A stretch of DNA of 21,229 nt from Hypsibius dujardini (lineage: Eukaryota; Tardigrada; Eutardigrada; Parachela; Hypsibiidae): assembly GCA_001579985.1 (NCBI GenBank), contig LRSR01005968.1, positions 1-21,229 on the forward strand, read 5' to 3'. The translations under genes and the position numbers were made by a program. Position 1 is the first letter of the stretch. Each line of letters begins with the position of its first letter. Of this stretch, positions 1 through 8,300 are shown one piece after another. The notes under the pieces were generated by a model. It worked only from the letters and a program-made list of their open reading frames with translations, did no database searches and had not been told where the DNA came from.

Positions 1-130
1 GGACCGCGACCGCAGATTATTATTCGATGTCGAGATGGAAATCTAAAGGCTATACAGATTTTTCAGATTTAAGTAGAGAAGGAAAAAAGATTGTAAAAAG
101 TGCCAGACCTGTGAACAATATTATGCGTTA
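1..130. other. upstream spacer, no feature seen
   Basis: A/T-rich sequence upstream of the p62 promoter. I see no ORF with recognisable homology, no RNA gene and no clear repeat. It lies outside the segment shared with the second p62 copy, whose similarity starts at about position 134. Confidence 0.5.
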
Positions 131-136
131 GGACCG

Positions 137-160
137 AGAAGTTTCTCGACGGTTCACGAC
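137..160 (+). promoter_or_regulatory. heat shock element array upstream of p62 copy 1
   Basis: The sequence reads GAAgtTTCtcGAcggTTCacGAc. These are five contiguous 5-bp heat-shock-factor units in alternating orientation; three match GAA/TTC exactly and two read GAC. It lies about 240 bp upstream of the likely start site and about 380 bp upstream of the ATG. The same block is kept upstream of the second p62 copy. HSF trimers bind nGAAnnTTCn arrays, so stress-induced expression is inferred from sequence only. Confidence 0.6.
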
Positions 161-301
161 ATTGCTTTAGTTGCGGGTTGTGGCGATCATGACATCATTT
201 TGCTCGTCATTGTGCCAGTTGTAACGACGTTCAAGCCGGTTCACCACCAGCACTCATCCAGCCTACTGTGTTAAATGAACGCAAAAACTGCCAGCTGCAG
301 C

Positions 302-310
302 ATGACTCAT
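302..310 (+). promoter_or_regulatory. palindromic bZIP (AP-1/CNC-like) site
   Basis: ATGACTCAT is a perfect 9-bp bZIP palindrome about 60 bp upstream of the TATA box. In other animals p62 is a target of NRF2/CncC-type bZIP factors, which bind related TGAC/TGAG sites. The flanking bases do not complete a full antioxidant response element (TGACnnnGC), so AP-1-like binding is equally possible. The site is absent from the second p62 copy because of a short deletion. Confidence 0.4.
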
Positions 311-365
311 GACTTCCATCACAACGCGTTGTGTTTACGTTTTTCCGACACCAGCTGTGTGCTGG

Positions 366-406
366 TATATAAAAGTCGACCATTTCCACTCTCAGCTTCA
401 TCAGTT
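366..406 (+). promoter_or_regulatory. TATA box and initiator of p62 copy 1
   Basis: TATATAAAAG at 366-375 is a strong TATA box. A TCAGT initiator at 401-405 lies about 30 bp downstream, the usual TATA-to-start distance. This predicts transcription from about 403 and a 5' untranslated region of about 116 bp before the ATG at 519. In the second p62 copy the aligned TATA position reads cataga. Confidence 0.65.
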
Positions 407-518
407 CAGTTTTCGCAGTGTCCTCTCGGATTGTTAATCTCCCGAACGATTTCTGAATTACTTTTGCCCTTTCTCGTCCCATCAACTGAATCATTTCCCC
501 ACATTTTCACCAGCAAAA

Positions 519-2396
519 ATGGCCACCCAAGTCAAGCTGTACATCGAGCCCGACCAGGAGATCCGTCGCTTCAACCTCGAGGCCAACGCCACTTTCGAGG
601 TGCTCCGTCAACGCGTGGAGGGTCTCGTAGGGCATGCCAATTTCCGTATCCAGTGGCAGGACTCGGAGCGCGATATGATCGTCCTGGGCTCGGCGGATGA
701 GCTGGCCGCGGCCAAGGAAGTCCTCACCAACAACCTTCTCCGTCTGTTCGTGCGCCCGACCAAGACCGCCGTGGCGGGAGGCGAGAAGAAGGTCCACCGT
801 GGAGTGACCTGCGACGGATGCGGTGGCGTTGTCGCGGGAAGTCGCTTCAAGTGCCTCTTGTGCCCCGACTACGATCTGTGTGAGGGATGCCACGGGAAGG
901 GAACTCATTCGGAGCACGACATGTTGGTGATCCGTGCGCCCCGTTCGTCCGAATGGAAGGTATGTGAAAGAAGAAATCAATCAATCAATCAAGAGTCAAT
1001 AGTTCCGTCCTTCATTATTTCTGCCCCATCATCAATGGCGGAGTTGATTTATCGTTACTGTTAATCGTAACCTCGTTAAATTTAAACAAAAAAATCTGTA
1101 TAAAAATCAAAGTTGCCTTTATATTTTGTGCCCCATCGTTTTGTTCTGAAACAAACTTAATCTATTTAACATTTAAACAAAATTAGAAAAGAGTTCAGTG
1201 TAAAGTATCATTTTTATTTTGACCTCTGAGCTCGCGAAATGTGACTGACATCCTTTCTGCATACTGACTTTGCTCGAAGCCAGAGATGACGCATGCGCCT
1301 TTTGTCTTGAATAAATAGTTGGTCGAAACACACAACAGTCGTCAGTCTCACCAAGCATCTAAGTTCAGCTATTTTTGGCACCTCAACTGATTTTTCTTTC
1401 TCTTTTTCAGAAAGTCTTTGCCCAAGGATACGGCACTCGTGAGGGATTCCCGATGGGCGAACAAACCGGCCCGTGCGGAGGACGTCGCCACTGCGGACCC
1501 GGCGCCGGCGGACATCATCCCCATCATCATCATGCCGGAATGGGACCGTTCCCCGCATTCCCCGGCGGACACTTCGGACCAGCTGGACTTTTCGCCGGAG
1601 CCCACGGCATGGTGCCGCCGCCGTTTTTCGGGGCGGGCGGTGAACGTGTGAATTGCGGATCCGGACGTCGTGGACCTTGTGGCCGTCGTGCTGCCGCGGC
1701 CCAACAGGAGCAGACGGTGGAGATGGACATGGACATGACCCGTCCGGTGGCGGACATCATTGCCGACGTGGCTAAGAAGGTTAAGGAGGCCATCCACAAG
1801 TCGCAGCAGGCGTCGGGCACTGCCACTCCTCAAGAGCAGAAACAGCCGGAGCAGCCGCAAACTGAGGAGGAGAAGAAGGCGGAGCAGCAGGAGGAGGCCG
1901 ACGCGGTCGCCAGCGTGGTCAACGCCGTGGCGGAAGCCGTCACCGTGGTCAGCGACGTGGTGACTGAGTTTGTCGAAGAGCTGACTGCCAAGGCAGAAAG
2001 CGAGAACGGCTGGACCCATCTGGAGGCGGAGAACGTCGAGGGGGACCAGCAGAAGCCGCCGGCCGAGAAGGAGTCGCAGGATGAGCAGAATGCGAAAGGT
2101 AAATTTGAACTTTCCAGATAAATTGTTTCTTTTTTGGTTTGTTTTTTCAAGTTCAGCTTCTAATGTTTAGATCAAGAGACGCTGTTTTCTCCTATTTTAG
2201 ATCGTTGTTTTAATTAATCTAAACAACACTGATAACAATTAATGGTATTTTGGGTTTCCTTTTCACAGATCAGCGCATCGAGAACGCTCTCCGCGCTTTG
2301 GAGGAGATGGGATTCCCTAATGAGGGTCTGCTGATGCGCCGTCTGTTGGAGAACTACAACGGCGACCTGAACCGCGTCTTGGATTCCATCAAGTAA
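519..2396 (+). CDS. SQSTM1: p62/sequestosome-1 (Ref(2)P) autophagy receptor, copy 1, intact
   Basis: Selective-autophagy receptor that polymerises, binds ubiquitinated cargo and links it to Atg8/LC3 on the forming autophagosome. Model: exons 519-959, 1411-2098 and 2269-2396, 418 aa. PB1 (about 3-82) keeps K6, R16-R17 and the acidic patch D48/E50/D52 plus D60-E61. The ZZ zinc finger has all ligands: C98, C101, C112, C115, C121, C124, H130, H133. Next comes a Gly/His/Pro-rich stretch (about 160-240, with HHPHHHH), then helical Ala/Val/Glu-rich segments, then a LIR motif W348-T-H-L351 inside GWTHL, as in human p62 DDWTHL. The UBA (377-418) has the MGF loop and ends DSIK. No human-type KEAP1-binding DPSTGE is visible. 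Human p62 is 440 aa, so the length fits. Splice phases 0 and 1 agree across the junctions. The start is fixed by PB1 homology and an AAAATGGCC context. Confidence 0.93.
1310..1348 (+). promoter_or_regulatory. possible internal promoter in p62 intron 1
   Basis: An AATAAATAG TATA-like stretch (1310-1318) is followed about 30 bp later by a TCAGTC initiator-like site (1342-1347), with GCATGCGC (1291-1298) just upstream. The arrangement is largely kept in intron 1 of the second copy (about 6150-6186). A transcript from here would lack PB1 and ZZ. It could be chance in A/T-rich intron sequence. Confidence 0.2.
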
Positions 2397-2423
2397 AAGG
2401 GTCTCCATCAAGTAAAAGGGTCT
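2386..2423 (+). repeat. 19-bp tandem duplication spanning the p62 stop codon
   Basis: CCATCAAGTAAAAGGGTCT occurs twice in direct succession (2386-2404 and 2405-2423). The first copy contains the last codons and stop of the UBA exon, so the second adds only 3' UTR. The same boundary has expanded much further in the second p62 copy. Confidence 0.85.
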
Positions 2424-2866
2424 CTAGATCGGAAACGGCCCCCAGCCGGCATCGAATCTGCGCTGTTCATACTCTGCTTGTGTGACTTGTTTTTTCCGCA
2501 ATTGTAGCATTCAAATTCTTAAACATTTCTTGTCTTGTCAGTTTTTTCCTCCGAAGTTAACTTTTTTGAGAAAATGTAAAAATTCGTGTGATGTGAAATT
2601 CGAAAAATCTTCTTTTTCGTTGTGTTGGTTACTTCATCTGTTGGTGTATCTTCCAAACGGTGCTATTAAAATGTGAAAGCCAAACACCTCTTTGCCGTTA
2701 TCTTTGCAAATCTGATAGGAAATGCCAGGGTCGATGTGCGGGATCACTTCCGCAAAAAACTCGAGATATTGCCATCGACGAACGAAAAGGTGAACGAAAA
2801 GGTGAACGAAAAGCAGAGGCGTCACTAGTAACCAACTCTTCGCATTACTGCAATCTTAAATAAAAA
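2397..2866 (+). other. 3' UTR and poly(A) signal of p62 copy 1
   Basis: The sequence after the stop is strongly similar to that after the second copy. An AATAAA hexamer at 2859-2864 is followed by an A-run and is the best poly(A) signal, giving a 3' UTR of about 470 bp. A 12-bp unit GTGAACGAAAAG is repeated about three times at 2779-2814, against a single unit in copy 2. Positions 2689-2729 are a 41-nt block identical in both copies. Confidence 0.55.
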
Positions 2867-3404
2867 AAAGTATTACAACACGACTTGTGTGCTCAAATTT
2901 GAGTAAATTAAATATGCGCAATTAAATTAGCTTCTTTAAATAAACAAGTAGTTTAGTACACAGTATCAGTATTACTATAGAATAACAGAGGAGGCTATAC
3001 TTTAAGCAATTCAAATAAGGTGTTAAAATGATATCCTATCATTTATAGTAAACTTTGCGACTTTAAATAAACAAAAAATGGTTTTAAATTTTACATACAT
3101 CAATTTTTACGACTAGTACTGCCACCCCTCAAAAACAGGAGCAGCCGGAACAGCCGCAAACTGACAAGTCAGAACTTTCACTGTACCACTATTGCTATTG
3201 CTCGCTTAACCTAATTTTACATCGTCACGTCGCTTCAGTAATCAGTATATTTTTTATGTTCCATGTGGTCTCAATTTGGAATACCCATTTTTTCTATTTT
3301 GTCATTCGCTGACGAAATTTTTAACTGCAATCCGTGGCAAAGTTTTTTGTTTACTTGGTTTCAATCAATATTGTACCAACAAAGAGATTATTCTAATCAG
3401 CTCT
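2867..3404. other. A/T-rich spacer with one p62 relic
   Basis: No gene is recognisable here. Apart from the p62 exon 2 remnant near 3117-3165, I see only A/T-rich sequence without conserved coding potential. Confidence 0.5.
3117..3165 (+). pseudogene. relic fragment of p62 exon 2
   Basis: About 45 bp match p62 exon 2 at the segment encoding TATPQEQ...PEQPQT (compare 1817-1864 and 6264-6311), including CCGGAACAGCCGCAAACTGA. Flanking sequence on both sides is unrelated, so this is an isolated remnant of a further p62 copy or of a partial duplication. It is too short to encode anything by itself. Confidence 0.7.
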
Positions 3405-3620
3405 AGAGTGCGAGTATTCATGCGAGTATTCATCCAAATGTATATTCAATAACTGCAAATTTTTAATTGTAGGAAAACTCGTATTCTTGAACTGATTACA
3501 ATAATCTGGTAAATAGACATTGTAAGTAAAATGTTGATAAAAAGCAAGTAAACAAATAAACTTTACCATTAACTATATAATGAATAGCTGAATAATTAAT
3601 TGTATGAATACTCGCACTCT
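3405..3620. mobile_element. 216-bp inverted-repeat element (MITE-like)
   Basis: Perfect 17-bp inverted ends, agagtgcgagtattcat at 3405-3421 and its complement at 3604-3620, bound 182 bp of A/T-rich non-coding sequence. The left end contains an extra partial copy of its own motif (gcgagtattcat at 3422-3433). No clear target-site duplication is visible, so transposon origin is plausible but not proven. Confidence 0.45.
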
Positions 3621-4228
3621 TTATTACTGAAGCAACGCAACGATGTAATATTAAACAGCATAGCAGTAAACAGTATCAAGAATTGTTAAAACTTTGCCGT
3701 AGACGATGTCTTCACCTAGAGTAAAACTTGCAAGTTTCACTTGCAAGTTTCCCCTTAGGTAGCGCCACTGTCTACCACAAAATTACAACATAATCTGACT
3801 CACGAGGGGTCGGAATGGAATTACACACCCCGATTTCCCTGAATTTTTTTTCACAAATAGTGAACTGAATATGTAAATGTTAGAAAAATATTTCATTTGC
3901 AATTGAGCCCTGGACTTCGCAGAAAAAAATTCCAAAGTTCCTGGAATGCAAATCCGCTTTACCGTAAATTTTAACCGTTGATTGGCTGATTCATTCACAT
4001 GTAAAACGTCTTTATATTTTGTATCCCCCTTATTGGCTTTCCAGAAACATAATTTTTTTACTGTTAACTTTAGAAAAAAACATAAAACGAAAACAACCCA
4101 CACAGTGGTGGAGAGAATTAAAGCAAGGTCTCGCCATGGAAACGTTTCACATGGCTTACCACAGCTACATATGGCATACCGTGTGGACGAAACGACAATT
4201 TTGGCCTACTGTACACTGTGTACAGTAA
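3621..4228. other. gene-free spacer
   Basis: No homologous coding sequence is seen. A 14-bp palindrome AAACTTGCAAGTTT (3724-3737) is followed by a second partial copy. This stretch resembles, in inverted orientation, about 50 bp near 4962-5013, which hints at eroded ends of an older element enclosing the 550-bp one. Confidence 0.35.
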
Positions 4229-4778
4229 GGGGTCATTCAACAATTACGTAAGCGCTCGATATTAGGCGGCCTTACCCCTACCTCCCCTCTGTCAGAGCTC
4301 GTCATTATTTCTTTTTACCCCCCCCCCTGAACTTCAAACGCTTATGTCAGTGCCGTCGGAACCCCCTATGCGTCAAAATCTTGATCAAGAAAGGCATTCA
4401 CGAATAACGCCAGGAATTCATTGTAAACCGACGGCCTCTTCGCCTGAAATAGAAGATTTGCGATTCCAATGCGCTGGTGCAGAAGGCATCAAGTAAATGT
4501 AGCCCCCCAAGTGACGTACCTGTTTTTCTGGTGGAACCATCGAAACCTCTTGTCAGTACTAGTATAATGCTCAAATGAAGGGAAAAATAATGGCATGCGG
4601 ACCTATAAAATGTTACTGAAATACACGTTTTTTCAAACTCTCAGAATCAAGGAAATTTTGAGATTTAAAATTGTTGACGTAATCCAAGGACAGACCCCCG
4701 CCCTCTATACGTAAGAGCTCGTCATCGATTGCAGACACGTACCCTCTAAATTCGATGACATAATTGTTGAATGACCCC
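4229..4778. mobile_element. 550-bp non-autonomous DNA transposon (TAA target duplication)
   Basis: The terminal inverted repeats begin ggggtcattcaacaatta at 4229 and end with the complement at 4778, matching over about 19-21 bp. TAA flanks both sides (4226-4228 and 4779-4781). A subterminal GAGCTCGTCAT motif recurs near each end. The interior has no transposase ORF. A 3-bp TWA-type duplication with G-rich ends fits the PIF/Harbinger superfamily, but this assignment is inferred from the ends only. Confidence 0.75.
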
Positions 4779-5040
4779 TAAGGGTATTCCAAGTTCGCTT
4801 ATTTGCAGCGATTATTTCGCTAATTCAAACTCGCTAATCTCCCTGGTTTTGCACGCGATTGCAACGGTGATACGAGGACACGCCCCCTGGCTTACCTGAG
4901 GCTGTGTCTCCTTCTCTAATCTCAACTCACATGAACCACTCACAAGACAGATGCAAGACAGAAGGCAGTAGCACCATCTAGGGTGGAACTGGAAGTTTCA
5001 GTTCCAAGTTTGAAATTCTGCAGTTTCGATACATCCGCTG

Positions 5041-5070
5041 AGAAGTTTCTCGACGGCTCACGACATTTCT
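5041..5070 (+). promoter_or_regulatory. heat shock element array upstream of p62 copy 2
   Basis: GAAgtTTCtcGAC, followed by CTC, GAC and TTC units at the same 5-bp spacing, aligns with the array at 137-160. It marks roughly where similarity between the two p62 loci begins. The array is kept although other promoter elements of this copy are lost: the bZIP palindrome is deleted and the TATA position reads cataga near 5229. Confidence 0.55.
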
Positions 5071-5380
5071 TTACAGTAATTGTGGCTGGAGCCGCCAGTT
5101 GTGAGGACGTTCAAGCCGTTCAAGACGTTCACCACCCGCACTGATCCATTCAACTGTGTCTAATGAACGCAAAAACTGCTTACTCCATCACAGCGTTTTT
5201 TTTTGCTCACACCAGCTATTGTGCCGGCATAGAAAAACCCCACTCTCCACTCTCCAACTTCATCATTTCAGTTCTCGCAGTTTCCTCTCCGATTGTTTTA
5301 TTCCCGAACAACTTCTGAATTACTTTTGCCCTTTCTCGTCCCATCAACTGAATTATTTTCTCACATTTTCACCAGCAAAA

Positions 5381-8300
5381 ATGGCCACCCAAGTCAAGCT
5401 GCGCATCGAGCCCGACCAGGAGATTCGTCGCTTCAACCTCGAGGCCAACGCCACTTTCGAATTGCTCCGTCAGCGCGTGGAGGGTCTCGTAGGGCATGCC
5501 AATTTCCGTATCGAGTGGAAGGACCCGGAGGGCGACATGGTCGTTTTGAGCTCGGCGGATGAGCTGGCCGTGGCCAAAGAAGTCCTTAACAACGACCTCC
5601 TCCGTCTGTCCGTGCACCCGACCAAGACCGCCGCGGCGGGAGGCGAAAAGGAGGTCCACCGTGGAGTGACCTGCGATGGCGTTATCGCTGGAGATCGCTT
5701 CAAGTGCTCCTTGGGTCCCGACTTTGACCTTTGTGAGGGATGCCACGGAAAGGGAACTCATCCGGAGCACGACATGTTGGTGATCCGTGCGCTCCGTTTA
5801 TCCGAATCGGAGGTATGTGAAAGAAAGAATCAATAGTTCCGTCCTTCATTATTTCTGCCCCATCATCAATGATGGAATTGATGCTTTATCGTTATTGTTA
5901 ATTCTGAGCTCGTTAAATTCAAACAAAATATAAATCTACATAAAACTCAAAGCGGCCTTCACATTTTGTGCCCCATCGTTTTGTTTTTAAACAAAACTTA
6001 ACCTATTTTAAATTTGAACAGAATTAAGGAAAAATTTCAGTGTATAAAGTAACATTTTTAGTTTGACCTCCGTGTTCGCGAAATGTGACTGACATCATTT
6101 CTACTGATTTTTGCTCGAGGCCGGAGATGATGCATGCGTCTTTGTTTTGAATAAACAGTTGGTCGAAACACAACAGTCATCAGTCTCACCAAGCATCTAA
6201 GTTCCACTAGTTGTGGCACCTCACCTGGTTTTTCTTTCTCTTTTTCGGTAGTTGGCGTCGGGTACTGCCACTCCTCAAGAGCAGAAGCAGCCGGAACAGC
6301 CGCAAACTGAGGAGGAGAAGGCGGAGCAGCAGAAGGGAACCAACGCGGTCGCCAGCGTAGTCAACGCCGTGGCGGAAGCCGTCACCGTGCTCAGCGACGT
6401 AGTGACTGAGTTTGTCGAGGAGCTGACTGCCAAGGCAGAAAGCGAGAACGGCTGGACCCATCTGGAGGCGGAGAACGTCGAGGGGGACCAGCAGAAGCCG
6501 CCGGCCGAGAAGGAGTCGCAGGATGAGCAGACCGCGAAAGGTAAATTTGAACTTTCCAGATAAATTGTTTTTTTTAGTATGTTTTTATGAGTTCAGTTGC
6601 TAATGTTCAGTTTAAAGTTTTGAACTCCAGTTATACTAAAAACTAGTTCGCGACCAAAATGTGATCCAAATTAAATTAAAACTGAATTAGTCCGAAACAA
6701 AAAACGAGTTTCCGGTATTTCCCCTCAAATTGTAATTAATGTCACTTCCGATTTAAATTGGTTTTGCATATTTTATAATTTGTATTTAATTTTACAAATC
6801 AACACTTGATGAGCCGTCTAATTTTAAATTAAATTAAAAATCATTTACAAATAATTTAAACTAAAACGCCGTTTGTCCTATTTTAGATCACTGTTTAATT
6901 AACCTAAACAACACTTGATATCAGTTAATGGCATATCGGTTTACGCCGGCATGCGGACAGCTCTCAACATCAGGCGTTATTCGGTCAGCTCGTAATAACC
7001 GGCCGGGCTTTTCACACTCAGTTTTGCCCTATTCAGTTCAAAGCAGCGAAACAGCGTACATCGTGGACTTAGAAGTCACATTGAGAATGAAGTTGCAAGC
7101 CAGAAATATTTTTCTCGTTCCCTCGGGTTTCTCATTTACATTAAAGATCTTATCAGTCGGATACAGATCTAAACCCCGGCTAATTACACATCTAGTTATA
7201 CGCTTGACTATTCACTTGACTGGAAATTGAATTTTTTATGTATTTGATTTGCATATATAAGTATTTTATTTTCAGACCAAAAGGACGATCCCAATCATCT
7301 CGGGAACTTTAAGACTGGAGATAAAAACTACAGTTTAGATAATGAACTGAGCGAGTGGTTAGTTCCCGTTATTTTTTTGCCTAATGCGGCATTGGTACTG
7401 TAACGTGTTATGTGTTCCCGTATACACAGGATGGAAGCGAATTACGAAGCGAAAGACGGAGGGAAAAAAGGTTACACCACTCAAGTCACATCTTTGTGTC
7501 TTCACTTTCGTCGGTATAGTAAACTCAGATGTTATGTACTCGTACTCTTTCAGTAAACCAGAATCAAGTAAGAGGTACAGATTCCTACTGGCCATTAAAT
7601 TCCAATTTTTCTGACAGATTTCTGGAGTCAAAGGGCTTCGCTCAGCCAGATAAAGAGGTCCTCGAGAAAAATTTGGATATTATGCTACAGGATCGCTTCC
7701 ACATCAAACGTTCCACAATCAACGGATCCGGAGTCTCTGTGTACTACGGAATAGCGTTAAAGAAAACCGGAGAAACCGATTTCATCAAACTCACCGGCGA
7801 GGATGTTAGCTTTATTCAGCGCGCCTATACGAAGCCGGTCCGTAGAGGAAAAACAGCTCAGAAAACTTCAGGAGCTCCAGTCCCCGCCACCACGACTACT
7901 TCAAACTCCGAATCGACGGGACAATCGTTTTCGGTACTGACGGTGGTTACCGTTAGCAACGAAATGTAAATCTGAACTTTCCAGGTAAATTGTTTCATTT
8001 TGATATGTTTTTATGAGTTCAGCTTCTAATGTTTAAATTAGTTCTGAATTCCAATTAAACTAAAAACTAGCTCGTGTCCAAAATCTGATTCAAAATTAAA
8101 ATATTACTAAATTAGTTTAGTACAAAAGCGCTTTTCCGGTATTTCACATCAAACTGGAATTAAAATCACCGTCGATTTAAATTGGTTTAGCATTTAATAA
8201 TTTACATTAAATTTTAGAAATCAACACGTGATCAGCCGCCTAATTTTAAATTAAATTAAGAATCATTTAAACGTCATTTTGTCCTATTTTCGATCACTAT

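Noticed and set aside
1369-2019. Long antisense ORF opposite p62 exon 2 rich in LLLL/RLLLL
   Set aside because: It is the complement of the Glu/Gln- and Ala/Val-rich coding exon. It has no homology and the sense strand is clearly coding.
2680-2790. SECIS-like element in the p62 3' UTR
   Set aside because: The needed ATGA...AA...GA quartet in a proper stem is not seen, and neither p62 copy has an in-frame TGA to recode.
3755-3770. CTCF-like motif (AGTGGCGCTACC in reverse), with similar AGTRGC sequences near 4968 and 9809
   Set aside because: Short partial matches only. The species' CTCF preference is unknown, and the first two may simply be ends of one eroded repeat.
6928-7230. 100-codon ORF between p62-copy-2 exon 2 and the extra exons
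   Set aside because: No recognisable domain, ordinary composition, and it lies in intron sequence without clear splice or start context.
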